Assembly (NCBI RefSeq): GCF_900106765.1 | Contig: NZ_FNNG01000011.1 | Coordinates: forward strand, 1 to 64,000 | Length of the DNA stretch: 64,000 nt | Direction of reading: 5' to 3' | Source of the DNA: Tepidimicrobium xylanilyticum | GTDB taxonomy: Bacteria > Bacillota > Clostridia > Tissierellales > Tepidimicrobiaceae | In this document: piece by piece, positions 36,601-45,436 of the stretch | Layout of the letters: every line of letters starts with the position of its first letter | Numbering within the stretch: the stretch's first letter is position 1 | Program-made: the position numbers and the translations under genes | Notes under the pieces: generated by a model | Database searches by the model: none | Seen by the model: the letters and a program-made list of their open reading frames with translations, nothing else | Told to the model about the DNA's origin: nothing

Positions 36601-36961
36601 CGATGGGGAATTCGTCAGCATATATAACCCCATCTTCCTCTAGTAGCCTAGCTAATGTTAACAATATATGGTTCTTCTTTTCTCTATCCTTAATATTCAA
36701 CTCATCTTTTAATAATTGGACGGTAAAGCTGGGTTTGTTACCTGCCAATAATCTACCATACCTGTCTCTAATTTCTCCTCTTGGAGCAGTAATATACACT
36801 TCCTTCAATCGCTTATTATCAGATATATCCCTATAGTAATCCCCTTCAACTATGGTTAACGTGGCTAATCTGAAAGAAAGAGCTAATATTATAATCGTTA
36901 CACCGATTAGCAATAGATTAAATCTATTCTTCAACTTCTCTAGTAGTTTCAAGTCTTTCAC
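33617..36961 (-). CDS. mrdA: Penicillin-binding protein 2 (MrdA-type transpeptidase), unusually large
   Basis: Peptidoglycan transpeptidase for elongation, with MreBCD. 1114 residues against about 600-700 in model bacteria. Order: membrane anchor (about 15-36), N-terminal pedestal start (TAPRGEIRDRYGRLLAGNKPSF, 58-79), a 400-residue insertion (about 85-485), the rest of the pedestal (PGIQVSIEPVRYYPEGETAAHILGYLG, 511-537), and the transpeptidase: SxxK at S724 (PGSVFK), SxN at 782-784 (SCN), KTG at 1034-1036. The insertion is made of about four imperfect units of 75-85 residues (see findings). A second insertion of about 85 charged residues (845-930) sits between SxN and KTG. It follows mreD by 2 bases. 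Confidence 0.93.
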   Translation of the reverse strand: MKDLKLLEKLKNRFNLLLIGVTIIILALSFRLATLTIVEGDYYRDISDNKRLKEVYITAPRGEIRDRYGRLLAGNKPSFTVQLLKDELNIKDREKKNHILLTLARLLEEDGVIYADEFPIEMNIFTYDEEEAYQLENMTPIEKVIDIIISNNLLPEILNTYYTHPEYAEHFQFITVNKAINALENKGISIPINVKLTQEGVALSFNEEKDIEQWKRSHDMSQDISPRDAILKLVNNDKNIIRKILDHPISRQMIYDMLKEKGLAENIRLKEYSLTHDEEYLQQKRSLMKIFDEIDFNTTAKEDFVNIVAKTSLVDLLEKVVKNEDDKGNVERLVPGEILMDIIEKKGLEAPVKLEINEEVGAVLYTYKGQNTSTDKVPIDILIEFIRDNSLLEDFITHDDVKGIAQEIVLQKGYNPRISVAKWEYVSLVNKNDWYEKFKIPSDKNAEEAFNHLIQYYNIDKNLSRYESRAIMTLYDQLDKQGHRAYQPINIAYGIKDSTVARIEEGLTDMPGIQVSIEPVRYYPEGETAAHILGYLGKISQANEIEKYVKEIGYSPNDIIGKTGVEESFESELRGKNGVRRVEVDVLGNRTNILDEEKAVPGNNIYLTIDLKLQKIAESALKHALDQIQIGGTFKSKWGDYKYGINRSKRRPYINATSGAVVVTNVKTGELLALANYPAYDPNLFSTGISSTDWASLFPENEDDPLAPRPLYNIAIQTAVQPGSVFKMVTALAGLEKGFSPTKTIRDMGKVDIGPESFGCWIWNSSRGTHGHVNVYEAIKDSCNYYFYSLALGRNQKTGENLGVRVDIEDIANISKELGLNDKTGIEINIPSEASGGVPNPQSKIMVTKALLKRYLNRNIRSYIKEGEKFTDEEIDEKIEEIISWTEAEEPLSRGEVIRRLDAMGLEPEKVLEGQKEGLADRIKYTYLNYAGWNITDTLNVTIGQGQNAYTPLQIANYIATIVNGGYRNKVTLIDSIKNYDNTKTLYEGKANPDRIKLNNYENLEHVKYGMKLVATEGTARSLFKNFPISVGAKTGTAQRSGVNPSTGETYDDYAWFVAFAPYEEPEIAISIVLIQGGSGGYAGPIAREIIAEYFGLNATDKEEAMPFEIELTR

Positions 36962-36963
36962 CC

Positions 36964-37479
36964 CTATCTCTTTCCAAACCTAATAGGAGGAATTATGAAT
37001 ATCTTGGAAAATCCCTTAAATACTAATACTGAAATGACACCATTATAAACCATTTCAAAAAGGACCACTTCCTTAAAAAAAGCAATTATAGAAATATTGT
37101 AGGCTAAAAAATAAAGAAATAAACTATATAATAAATGATAACCTATGGTTGAAATTAAGGTTAACATAATGGGAATGAGTATATTATCCTTTGATAATTT
37201 CCCTTCCATAAAACCTATTAAGAAACCTGTAAAGAAGAGTATAAAACCATTTATTCCAATTACCGGACTAAATATAATATCCTGTAACAGCCCAGATATT
37301 AAACCTACAATACTTCCTACATTTTTCCCCTTAAGCAAAGCTATTATCACCGTTACAATTAATGCGGTATTTGGAACTACTCCAAATATATTGAAATAGT
37401 GAATTATGGTGGATTCCAATATGAAATTAACTATAATTATTAAAAGCAATACTAAACCTGTCAATTTAATCCCTCTCAA
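36964..37479 (-). CDS. mreD: Rod shape-determining membrane protein MreD
   Basis: Integral membrane protein of the elongasome, 171 residues, about five hydrophobic segments, including GIKLTGLVLLLIIIVNFILES at the start and IVGLISGLLQDIIFSPVIGINGF in the middle, the MreD signature. It overlaps mreC by 4 bases and runs into PBP2 with a 2-base gap. Confidence 0.9.
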   Translation of the reverse strand: MRGIKLTGLVLLLIIIVNFILESTIIHYFNIFGVVPNTALIVTVIIALLKGKNVGSIVGLISGLLQDIIFSPVIGINGFILFFTGFLIGFMEGKLSKDNILIPIMLTLISTIGYHLLYSLFLYFLAYNISIIAFFKEVVLFEMVYNGVISVLVFKGFSKIFIIPPIRFGKR

Positions 37480-38312
37480 TTCAATATGACATAAACCTTA
37501 TAAATCTTCTTAAAATCAACTGCAGGTTCTATCTCAATATTTTTTGTCAAATCCTCGTCCCTTTTTATTACATCTGTAATTTCACCGATATACAGATCTT
37601 TAACATATATTCCACCTAATCCAGAACTAAATAGCTTGTCTCCCTTCATTATATCAGCATCAGGATCGTATAAATAGCCTATTAGCTTGCCACCAACGCT
37701 TTCAGATATTACTCCTCCATCTTGAGTTCTAATAACTTTAAAGGCAATCTTATTATTACCATCTATGATGGATACTACTTTTGCCCAATTATCTCCTACT
37801 TCAGCAATCCTCCCTACTATGCCTTCTTGTATTATCCCTTCCTCCGTTTCCACAGCTTGAATTACAGTATCCCCTTTTTTTATTCCATCCTTTAACCCTT
37901 TATCAATAATGAATCTATCAAACCAATTTCCTGGTTCCTTGCCTATTACTTGGGCAACTATTAGATTATAGGTGGTATTTTCTAACAATTCCTTTTCATT
38001 TTTTAAATAGTCGCTTTTGCCAATTATGTCTTCATATAGCCTATTCTTCTCTTCCAATTCTACAACTCTTAATTTTAATCTTTCATTCTCTTCTCTTAAT
38101 GTACCTATCTCTCTAATGGAATTAAAAAAGTTAGAAACCTTACTTCCTAAATTGAAGAAAAACTTTTCTATAGGACTAATTAAATTACCTATAGATTTTT
38201 CTACTATGGTAAGCTCCAATCTTTCACCGCTCGTAAAACCAATTATAATAATTAGAATGATAGCAACTATAGCTACTATCATTCTATTCTTATATCGTTT
38301 AAAAAAGGACAT
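37476..38312 (-). CDS. mreC: Rod shape-determining protein MreC
   Basis: Elongasome scaffold outside the membrane, linking MreB/MreD with PBP2. 278 residues: one membrane helix (about 11-27), a coiled coil (about 68-100: LREENERLKLRVVELEEKNRLYEDI), then the two MreC beta domains (VIGKEPGNWFDRFIIDKGLKDGIKKGDTVI, GGKLIGYLYDPDADIMKGDKLFSSGLGGIY). 11 bases after mreB. Confidence 0.95.
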   Translation of the reverse strand: MSFFKRYKNRMIVAIVAIILIIIIGFTSGERLELTIVEKSIGNLISPIEKFFFNLGSKVSNFFNSIREIGTLREENERLKLRVVELEEKNRLYEDIIGKSDYLKNEKELLENTTYNLIVAQVIGKEPGNWFDRFIIDKGLKDGIKKGDTVIQAVETEEGIIQEGIVGRIAEVGDNWAKVVSIIDGNNKIAFKVIRTQDGGVISESVGGKLIGYLYDPDADIMKGDKLFSSGLGGIYVKDLYIGEITDVIKRDEDLTKNIEIEPAVDFKKIYKVYVILN

Positions 38313-38323
38313 ACCATCACCAC

Positions 38324-39355
38324 TTAACCTTTTCTTCTAGTATTGGAAACAGTCTTCTTCAAAACATCTATGCTCTCTAAGGCTTTCCCAGTACCAATTG
38401 CTACACAATCTAAAGGATTTTCAGCAACATGAACAGGCATTGATGTTTCTTTTCTTATTAATTTATCTAAACCATTGAGTAAAGCTCCACCTCCAGTAAG
38501 CATTATACCCTGTTCCATTATATCTGCTGCTAATTCAGGCGGGGTTTTTTCTAAAGTGGATTTTATTGCATCTAGTATATTGTATATTTGCTCCTTCATA
38601 GCCTCATGTATTTCGCTAGAGGTTACTTCTATAGTCTTTGGCAGGCCAGATATTAAATCCCTACCTCTAATATTCATCTTAGTCTCCTTATTATCCACAA
38701 AAGCTGAACCAATAGCAATTTTTACATCTTCTGCAGTACGTTCTCCAATCATTAAACTATATTCCTTTTTAATATAGCTTACTATAGCTTCATCTAACTC
38801 ATCTCCACCAATCCTGATGGATTTGCTAGTTACAATACCTCCTAATGAAATAACTGCTACTTCAGTTGTACCTCCACCAATATCCACTATCATGCTCCCG
38901 GTAGGCTCTTGTACAGGAAGGCCTGCTCCAATAGCTGCTGCCATAGGTTCCTCTATTAAATAGGCATCTCTAGCACCAGCATTAATTGCTGCTTCCTCTA
39001 CTGCTCTTTTTTCAACTTCAGTAACTCCACTGGGTACACATATTACCACTCTTGGTTGGAATAGAGATCGCCTTTGCATTGCTTTCTTTATAAAATATTT
39101 CAACATGCTTTGAGTTATATCGAAATCGGCTATGACTCCATCTTTCAATGGTCTAATTGCTACTATATTTCCTGGAGTACGACCAATCATCTTCTTAGCT
39201 TCTTCACCTACAGCTAAAACTTGTTTCATATCAGTTTGAATAGCTACTACTGATGGCTCTCTAATTACAATATCCTTTCCTTTAATATAGACTAAAGTAT
39301 TAGCTGTCCCTAAATCAATTCCCATATCTTTTGCAAATGCACTAAATATCCCCAT
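38324..39355 (-). CDS. mreB: Rod shape-determining protein MreB
   Basis: Actin-like filament that guides wall synthesis. 343 residues. Phosphate-1 motif [15 protein letters not shown], phosphate-2 [23 protein letters not shown], adenosine motif [17 protein letters not shown]. Full length. First of mreBCD-PBP2-minCDE, after radC. Confidence 0.98.
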   Translation of the reverse strand: MGIFSAFAKDMGIDLGTANTLVYIKGKDIVIREPSVVAIQTDMKQVLAVGEEAKKMIGRTPGNIVAIRPLKDGVIADFDITQSMLKYFIKKAMQRRSLFQPRVVICVPSGVTEVEKRAVEEAAINAGARDAYLIEEPMAAAIGAGLPVQEPTGSMIVDIGGGTTEVAVISLGGIVTSKSIRIGGDELDEAIVSYIKKEYSLMIGERTAEDVKIAIGSAFVDNKETKMNIRGRDLISGLPKTIEVTSSEIHEAMKEQIYNILDAIKSTLEKTPPELAADIMEQGIMLTGGGALLNGLDKLIRKETSMPVHVAENPLDCVAIGTGKALESIDVLKKTVSNTRRKG

Positions 39356-39393
39356 ATCCTTTGCTCCTTTCTTTCTATAACTTAAATCAAAGA

Positions 39394-40101
39394 TTAGATT
39401 ATGTTCTTCTCCTTAAAACTTATATACTTATTATCACCAATTATAATATGGTCTAGTACGGTGATCCCTATTATATTCCCTGCTTCAATCAATCTATGGG
39501 TAATATTAATATCTTCTTTACTGGGTGTTGGATCACCGCTAGGGTGATTATGTATTAAAATAATCGAATTTGCGCTTCTTCTAATTGCAATATTAAAGAC
39601 TTCTCTTGGGTGTACTATAGACGAATTTAAACTCCCAATGGAAATATTTTCAATGCTAATTATTTGATTCTTAGTATCCAAAATTGCTATTTTAAAATGT
39701 TCTTTTCTTAGATACCTCATCTCCTCCATGACCAGTTCTGCTATAACAAATGGAGAATCTACTTTTAGTTTATCCTCTCCACCCCTACTGGATATTCTCT
39801 TTCCTAATTCTATGGCTGCTATTATCTGAGCTGCTTTACAGGTTCCAATCCCTTTAATCTTAGTTAGCTCTTCTACGGTAGCATGAGAAAGGTACCCTAT
39901 TCCCGACTGGTCTATGCTGAGAAGCCTATTTGCCAGATCTATAGCAGTATCTTCTTGATAACCTGTTCTAATTATTACAGCTATTAATTCTGCATTGGAC
40001 AATGAACTTGGTCCATGTTTCACTAATTTTTCTCTAGGCCTCTCATTTAATGGAAGATCTTTTATGGTATAGCTTCTAGTAACCTGAACACTCTCCTGCA
40101 T
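39394..40101 (-). CDS. radC: RadC-family JAB-domain protein
   Basis: About 235 residues. N-terminal UPF0758 helix-hairpin-helix part ([55 protein letters not shown]) and a JAMM metal motif [14 protein letters not shown] in the C-terminal half. ATG at 40101 is placed by AAGGTGG. Found beside mreB in many Firmicutes; its real function is unclear despite the old DNA-repair name. Confidence 0.93.
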   Translation of the reverse strand: MQESVQVTRSYTIKDLPLNERPREKLVKHGPSSLSNAELIAVIIRTGYQEDTAIDLANRLLSIDQSGIGYLSHATVEELTKIKGIGTCKAAQIIAAIELGKRISSRGGEDKLKVDSPFVIAELVMEEMRYLRKEHFKIAILDTKNQIISIENISIGSLNSSIVHPREVFNIAIRRSANSIILIHNHPSGDPTPSKEDINITHRLIEAGNIIGITVLDHIIIGDNKYISFKEKNII

Positions 40102-40117
40102 AATTACCACCTTATAA

Positions 40118-40699
40118 TTATAATAGACTTAAGTTAAAATGTCTCTCCAATAATAAGTCTAACTTATAAATTGGTAATCCAATTACATTATAATAACAGC
40201 CTTCAATATACTCCACCAGAACTCCGCCTAATCCCTGTATTGCATATCCTCCTGCCTTGTCAATATATTCACCTGTATTAATATAATTCTTAATCTTTTC
40301 ATTGGTCAAGTTTCTAAACTTAACTACTGTTTTTTCAAAATCTATTATTTTTTTATTTGAATTAGCTTGTATAATTGCTATACCAGTTATTACCTCATGT
40401 TTCTTTCCACTTAATAATTTAAGCATGGTCATTCCTTCTTCTGGACTCTTGGGTTTACCAAGTATCTTATCCTCAAAAACCACAATGGTATCTGCTCCTA
40501 TAACTATTTCATCATTTTTCAGTTCTTTTGCTACCTTATTGGCTTTCTCAAAGGAAAGGGCCATAGCAATTTGCTCAGCTGTTTCATTAGGAGATATCCT
40601 CTCCTCTATCTTAGATTCTATTATAATAGGTTCTATGTTAAATTTTAATAGCAATTCTTTCCTTCTTGGCGAAGCAGAAGCAAGTACGACCTTTTTCAT
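40118..40699 (-). CDS. maf: Maf nucleotide pyrophosphatase
   Basis: Hydrolyses non-canonical or pyrimidine NTPs (dTTP/UTP-type for this branch). 193 residues with LASASPRRKELLLKF, GADTIVVFEDKILGKPKSPEEGMTML and DKAGGYAIQGLGGVLVEYIEGCYYNVIGLP. Gap to radC 16 bases; same run as mreB. Confidence 0.94.
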   Translation of the reverse strand: MKKVVLASASPRRKELLLKFNIEPIIIESKIEERISPNETAEQIAMALSFEKANKVAKELKNDEIVIGADTIVVFEDKILGKPKSPEEGMTMLKLLSGKKHEVITGIAIIQANSNKKIIDFEKTVVKFRNLTNEKIKNYINTGEYIDKAGGYAIQGLGGVLVEYIEGCYYNVIGLPIYKLDLLLERHFNLSLL

Positions 40700-40711
40700 A
40701 ATATCACCTTA

Positions 40712-41233
40712 TTAATTAGAATAAAATATATTGTCGAAAGATTTTTTTAAATTTTTAACCGCATATCTTGAAGTCAAGCCCACAAAGTATCCAGTAAATA
40801 GACTTGTCAATAACAATACAGGCAGATAGGAAAAAATCCTTAAATTGTTCATCATAAGACTTGCTACTAAAACCTGCCCGAAGTTATGAGCTATTGCTCC
40901 AAAGATGCTAACCCCTATTAAACTAAATATATTGGAAAATCTATAATTTATTACAAACATCATTATACAGCTTAAAATTGAACCAGATAAGCTATAAAAA
41001 AGGCTTGTAATGCTACCTGTGGTAATGGTAAATATTATAGATTTTAACATTCCGACAATTAGAGCTTCTTTAAATCCGAATATTACCAGAGTTATGAGTA
41101 TTACCATATTAGACAATCCTAATTTTGCTCCTGGTGCTATAAAAGGCACAGGCATTAAGGATTCAATTAGACTTAAAGCCAATCCAATTGAAACCAATAA
41201 TGACAAAAAAATCAATCTCTTAATTTCCTTCAT
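40712..41233 (-). CDS. Gx transporter / heptaprenyl-diphosphate-synthase component I-like membrane protein
   Basis: 173 residues, about five hydrophobic segments. The motif PVPFIAPGAKLGLSNMVILITLVIFG is the signature of the Hpre_diP_synt_I (Gx transporter) family. Members are often found with NusG-II, ApbE and Rnf genes in Clostridia, as here. It may be an ECF-type substrate-binding membrane protein or take part in prenyl synthesis; the family function is unsettled. 12 bases after maf upstream end, 10 bases from the NusG-II gene. Confidence 0.85.
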   Translation of the reverse strand: MKEIKRLIFLSLLVSIGLALSLIESLMPVPFIAPGAKLGLSNMVILITLVIFGFKEALIVGMLKSIIFTITTGSITSLFYSLSGSILSCIMMFVINYRFSNIFSLIGVSIFGAIAHNFGQVLVASLMMNNLRIFSYLPVLLLTSLFTGYFVGLTSRYAVKNLKKSFDNIFYSN

Positions 41234-41243
41234 AGTTCCACCT

Positions 41244-41621
41244 CTAATGGCTTATATAGTCTAGGTCTGCATCAGCTACTCCTTTTATCTCTATCACCAA
41301 TCTATTGGGTAAACACACAATTACTTCTCCCACTTCAGAAATGTAACCTTGTTTTACATCCAATTTATCGGGACAATCTGCTTCAATTACCCGTACCTTG
41401 CCATCACCTATTTCAATTAAATTATATCCAAATTCTGTTTTAATTGATATGGTCTTTCCAATCAAAGATCTGTCAAATATTATTTTTTTTATCTCTATGC
41501 CATTGACCTGAATGCTTATATATTTTTCATCATAGTTAAAGGCCATATTCCTAATATAGAATAAGGATAATAGACTAATGACTAATATACTAAATATCAA
41601 AATCTTGTCCCCTTTTGTCAA
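41244..41621 (-). CDS. NusG domain II membrane-anchored protein
   Basis: 125 residues, TTG start at 41621 behind AAAGGGTGG. One N-terminal membrane helix (ILIFSILVISLLSLFYIRN) and an extracytoplasmic NusG_II domain. The family's CPDKxC pair is altered: here it reads ADCPDKLDVKQG, so only one Cys of the pair remains. Located between rnfB and the Gx-transporter-like gene. Function unknown; the family co-occurs with flavin/Rnf genes. Confidence 0.8.
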   Translation of the reverse strand: MTKGDKILIFSILVISLLSLFYIRNMAFNYDEKYISIQVNGIEIKKIIFDRSLIGKTISIKTEFGYNLIEIGDGKVRVIEADCPDKLDVKQGYISEVGEVIVCLPNRLVIEIKGVADADLDYISH

Positions 41622-41662
41622 TTGATTCCACCCTTTAAAACTAACTTATTGATATCACAATT

Positions 41663-41691
41663 AGTTTATCACTTATGCCGTTCATTGACAA
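41663..41691 (-). promoter_or_regulatory. Predicted promoter for the NusG-II to mreB gene run
   Basis: TTGTCA (-35, 41691-41686) and TAAACT (-10, 41668-41663) with a 17-base spacer, about 40 bases before the TTG start at 41621 and after the rnfB terminator. Spacing is right; sequence match is moderate. Confidence 0.5.
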
Positions 41692-41743
41692 GTTACTATT
41701 GTAATTTACCTTTTTATTATAAATGAACTTATTAAAAAATAAA

Positions 41744-41763
41744 AGAGCCTAGGATTAGGCCCT
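41744..41763 (-). terminator. Terminator of the rnf operon
   Basis: On the minus strand AGGGCCTA-ATCC-TAGGCTCT forms an 8-bp stem (one G-U pair) followed by TTTTATTTTTT, right after the rnfB stop codon. Confidence 0.9.
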
Positions 41764-42579
41764 TTATTGAGCAATAAACTGATTTTTCTCTAAACTAGAA
41801 AAAATTGCCTTTGTAGGACATTTTTCAACACATACACCACAATTGGTACATTTTTCATAGTTAATTTTTGCTAAAAAGTTTTCAAATGTAAAGGCATCTT
41901 CAGGACAATTTCTAACACAAAGCTGACATCCAATGCAGCCTATATTGCAGTTTGCTCTAACAATTTTACCAGGATCATTGCTCTTGCATTTTACTATTAC
42001 TTCCTTATCATAGGGAATCATTTCAATTATTCTCTTTGGACATACGTTTATGCATTTTTTACAGGATGTGCATTTATCCTTATCTATAACTGCAATACCA
42101 TCTATAATTTCTATGGCATCAAAATCACAAACATCTTGACAAGTACCGCATCCTAGGCAACCATAAGAACAGGATTTACTTCCTCCTGCCAGAATATTCT
42201 GAGCTCTACAATCTCTAATTCCAGTATAGACATATTTTTCCTTTGCCTTATTACAATCTCCTTGACACAGGACTGTGGCTACTTCCCTAATAGTTTCTAC
42301 TGGATTAACTCCCATTATTTCTGCTACTAATTCAGCTACAGGATTACCCCCAACACTACAAGCATTTACTGGAGCCTTACCATTTGCAATGGCATTTGCC
42401 AGCCCATCACAACCGGGGAAACCACATGCACCACAGTTGGCTCCAGGTAAAACCTGCCTAACCTCCTCAACTTTTGGATTTATTTCTACATGGAAAACTT
42501 TTGATGCTAATGAAAGACTAGCCCCAAATAATAGACCTAATCCTCCTAATACACCTACTGGATATATTATCTCCATCAT
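41764..42579 (-). CDS. rnfB: Rnf complex ferredoxin subunit RnfB
   Basis: Accepts electrons from reduced ferredoxin. 271 residues from ATG at 42579 (AGGAGGG upstream; the frame extends to 42606 but overlaps rnfA). One membrane segment (GVLGGLGLLFGASLSLA), the Fe-S motif GANCGACGFPGCDG, and a long ferredoxin part with many CxxCxxCxxxC clusters (CTSCKKCINVCP, CIGCQLCVRNCP, CTNCGVCVEKCP and earlier ones), as in clostridial RnfB. Last gene of the operon. Confidence 0.97.
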   Translation of the reverse strand: MMEIIYPVGVLGGLGLLFGASLSLASKVFHVEINPKVEEVRQVLPGANCGACGFPGCDGLANAIANGKAPVNACSVGGNPVAELVAEIMGVNPVETIREVATVLCQGDCNKAKEKYVYTGIRDCRAQNILAGGSKSCSYGCLGCGTCQDVCDFDAIEIIDGIAVIDKDKCTSCKKCINVCPKRIIEMIPYDKEVIVKCKSNDPGKIVRANCNIGCIGCQLCVRNCPEDAFTFENFLAKINYEKCTNCGVCVEKCPTKAIFSSLEKNQFIAQ

Positions 42580-42592
42580 ATTAATTTCCCTC

Positions 42593-43162
42593 CTATACCA
42601 TTCCATTAAAGCCTAAAAAGGCAATGGACATAAGACCAGCTGTTATCAACGCTATAGGAAAACCTTCTAAAGCTTTAGGTACTTCTTGTATTTCAAACTT
42701 TTCCCTTATTGCTGAAATAAGTATTAAGGCTAAGCTAAAACCAACAGAAGCTCCAAAAGCATTGATTATAGTTTCAATTAAATTGTACTTTTCTTGAATA
42801 TTTAATATAGCAACTCCTAATACTACACAGTTAGTAGTTATTAACGGAAGATATACTCCCAATGCATTATACAAGGTTGGACTCGTCTTTTTTAACACCA
42901 TCTCAACAAATTGAACTAAAGCTGCTATAACCAGTATAAATACAATAGTTTGTAAGTATTCCAAAGCCCCTGCTAAAAGTGTATAATGTATTATATAAGT
43001 AATTATTGAAGATAAGGTAACTACAAAAGTTACCGCAATCCCCATACCCACTGCTGTCTCCGTTTTTTTGGAAACTCCTAAGAAAGGACAGATACCTAAA
43101 AACCGACCTAATACATAGTTGTTAACAAATATGGTACTTATCAATATAGTAAAAAGGTTCAT
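42593..43162 (-). CDS. rnfA: Rnf complex membrane subunit RnfA
   Basis: Six-helix integral membrane subunit of 189 residues. Signature VNNYVLGRFLGICPFLGVSKKTETAVGMG and the YLPLITTNCVVLGVAILN segment with the conserved Cys that helps bind an intramembrane Fe-S cluster with RnfE. ATG overlaps the rnfE stop (ATGA). Confidence 0.97.
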   Translation of the reverse strand: MNLFTILISTIFVNNYVLGRFLGICPFLGVSKKTETAVGMGIAVTFVVTLSSIITYIIHYTLLAGALEYLQTIVFILVIAALVQFVEMVLKKTSPTLYNALGVYLPLITTNCVVLGVAILNIQEKYNLIETIINAFGASVGFSLALILISAIREKFEIQEVPKALEGFPIALITAGLMSIAFLGFNGMV

Positions 43163-43785
43163 CTAGCTTCCTCCTTTTGCAGAACTTCCTTAGAAGCCTG
43201 TTTGTTTCTTATGGAATTAAAAATTCCTATAAGTATTCCAAGCAATATAAACGCTCCTGGAGGCATTATGAATATTATAGCTGGTTCATAGGACGGACCA
43301 AATATCTGAATATCGAATATGCTTCCAGAGCCTAATAATTCCCTTATTGAACTTAATATTAGTAATGCCATAGTATATCCCAGTCCCATACCTAATCCAT
43401 CTACTGCTGAAGCTAATACCCCATTTTTTGAAGCAAAAGATTCTGCTCTTGCTAAAATAATACAGTTTACTACAATCAGTGGAATGAATATGCCTAAAGC
43501 ATTATATAAATCGGTAGTATAGGCCTTCATAAACATTTCTACTATGGTAACAAAAGTAGCAATTACCACTATATAAGCTGGAATACGAATTTTATCCGGT
43601 ACCACCTTACGAATTAAAGATACAACTACGTTAGAGCCAATTAACACGCCTGTAACAGCCAAACCCATAGCCAAACCGTTTTTAGCGGCAGTAGTAACAG
43701 CTAGTACTGAACACATTCCAATCAACTGAACAAATATAGGATTTTCCTTAATTATTCCGTTATAAAAGACTTTTGATAATTTCAA
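43159..43785 (-). CDS. rnfE: Rnf complex membrane subunit RnfE
   Basis: Paralogue of RnfA with the helix layout inverted, about 209 residues. KVFYNGIIKENPIFVQLIGMCSVLAVTTAAKNGLAMG and FIPLIVVNCIILARAESFASKNG are the family signatures. The start is uncertain: the frame opens at 43800 (TTG), but GGGGGTGA spacing and the family N-terminus favour a TTG at 43785. Confidence 0.95.
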   Translation of the reverse strand: MKLSKVFYNGIIKENPIFVQLIGMCSVLAVTTAAKNGLAMGLAVTGVLIGSNVVVSLIRKVVPDKIRIPAYIVVIATFVTIVEMFMKAYTTDLYNALGIFIPLIVVNCIILARAESFASKNGVLASAVDGLGMGLGYTMALLILSSIRELLGSGSIFDIQIFGPSYEPAIIFIMPPGAFILLGILIGIFNSIRNKQASKEVLQKEEAR

Positions 43786-43805
43786 CAAACTCACCCCCAA
43801 CCTTC

Positions 43806-44381
43806 CTAATTTGACAGACTATCGTTATATACCTGGCGTATTACATTAACTCCATTTACAATTGCATTTGTTGTTACTGTTGCACTGGTTAGTGCTTGAA
43901 CTTCATTATCTGCCTGTGGATTCTTAACAGCTATTATCTCCTTATCTACAGACTTACCTTTAAAGGAATTAGCAAAATAAGGTCTGGTTGAGTTAGCTCC
44001 AAGACCTGGAGTTTCTCCATGTTCTAATACTTTTATCCCTATAATCTTTCCTTCCTTAGATATGCCAGTCATAAAAGTTAAAGGTCCACCATAGCCATTA
44101 ACCTGCATCTTAAAAACATAACCTACTAATTCAGAATCATTATAACCTTCACTTATTTCAAGTATACCTGTATTATTTCCTACTATCTCACTTAGTCTAT
44201 TAGCAGCTAATGGTTCAAACTTTTTCGCAATTTCCAATACCTCCGTCATTGCCCTTTCGCTGGCCAACTGCTCTACTTCTGCTATCCTTTCAGAGGTGAC
44301 GCTATTTGAAATCGCCAGTACAGAAGCTGCTACTGCTGTTATAATGAACAAAATTAATCCTAATTTTATCGTTTCATTCAT
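43806..44381 (-). CDS. rnfG: Rnf complex flavoprotein subunit RnfG
   Basis: Extracytoplasmic FMN-binding subunit, 191 residues, one N-terminal membrane anchor (LGLILFIITAVAASVLAISNSV). FMN-bind features: YGGPLTFMTGISKEGKIIGIKVLEHGETPGLG and the flavinylation region ALTSATVTTNAIVNGV, where a Thr accepts covalent FMN from ApbE. ATG overlaps the rnfD stop (TAATG). Confidence 0.95.
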   Translation of the reverse strand: MNETIKLGLILFIITAVAASVLAISNSVTSERIAEVEQLASERAMTEVLEIAKKFEPLAANRLSEIVGNNTGILEISEGYNDSELVGYVFKMQVNGYGGPLTFMTGISKEGKIIGIKVLEHGETPGLGANSTRPYFANSFKGKSVDKEIIAVKNPQADNEVQALTSATVTTNAIVNGVNVIRQVYNDSLSN

Positions 44382-45421
44382 TATTTTTTCACCTCCCCAA
44401 ATACTTTAGGCTTTGTGAACTTTTCTATTAGAGGTGTTGCTACATTCATTAGCAAAATGGAATAGGATACTCCTTCGGGATAAGCACCTTTCACCCTGAT
44501 TAATGCTGTTAATATTCCTGCTCCAATCCCAAATATGATTCTGCCTATAGGGGTTACTGGTGTAGTAGCATAATCCGTTGCCATGTAAAAGGCTCCTAGG
44601 ATTAATCCACCACCTAATATATGGTAAGGTAAAAATTCAAATTCTACTCCTAGAAGAACTAACATGATGAAAGTAGTTCCAATATAGAATATCGGGATTT
44701 TCCAATCTATAACCTTCCTAATTATTAGATAAGCTGCACCTATTAACAATAATATTACTGATGTTTCACCTATGGCTCCTGGAATATTGCCTATAAACAT
44801 GTTCCAAAGGGTTGGCAATTCTGCACCTGCTGCTTGTGATGCTGAAGTAGCTGCTTCTACTGTAGCTGAAGCTGCACCATCAGCACTTATTCCATACTTC
44901 ATAATAGCTAATGGAGTAGCTGTTGCAACGACATCTGGCCTAGTACCAGTAAAAGTAGCCATATGAGTAGGCCAAGAAGCTAGGAGTACGGCTCTGGCGG
45001 CTAATGCTGGATTCATGAAATTCGATCCTAATCCACCGAAAAACTGTTTTACTACTATTATTGCAAAAGCAGTACCTGCAACTGGTAACCACCATGGTGC
45101 ACTAGCAGGCAAATTAAAGGCTATTAATATTCCAGTTATTACTGCTGAAAGGTCATTTATGGTTATAGGCTTTTTAAATAATTTTTGAATAAGTGCTTCA
45201 AAGATCATAGCTGAAGCTACAGAAATTAATATTAGTTTTAAAGCATTTAATCCAAAAAAGTAAACGCTTCCAACAACCGCTGGTACAAGTGCAATAATTA
45301 CATCCAACATTATCCTCTGTACAGATTCATTAGATCTAATATGAGGAGATGAAGACACTAGCAACATATTTTCTAAGGCAAGTTCTTGAGCCTTGGAAGT
45401 ATCGACTACTTTACTATCCAT
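44381..45421 (-). CDS. rnfD: Rnf complex membrane flavoprotein subunit RnfD
   Basis: 346 residues, about nine to ten membrane helices. SSPHIRSNESVQRIMLDV at the start, FFGGLGSNFMNPALAARAVLLASWP in the middle, and ATATPLAIMKYG, the likely covalent FMN-Thr region. The N-terminal 14 residues before this are non-conserved. 16 bases after rnfC. Confidence 0.96.
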   Translation of the reverse strand: MDSKVVDTSKAQELALENMLLVSSSPHIRSNESVQRIMLDVIIALVPAVVGSVYFFGLNALKLILISVASAMIFEALIQKLFKKPITINDLSAVITGILIAFNLPASAPWWLPVAGTAFAIIVVKQFFGGLGSNFMNPALAARAVLLASWPTHMATFTGTRPDVVATATPLAIMKYGISADGAASATVEAATSASQAAGAELPTLWNMFIGNIPGAIGETSVILLLIGAAYLIIRKVIDWKIPIFYIGTTFIMLVLLGVEFEFLPYHILGGGLILGAFYMATDYATTPVTPIGRIIFGIGAGILTALIRVKGAYPEGVSYSILLMNVATPLIEKFTKPKVFGEVKK

Positions 45422-45436
45422 TTCAGATCCTCCTAT

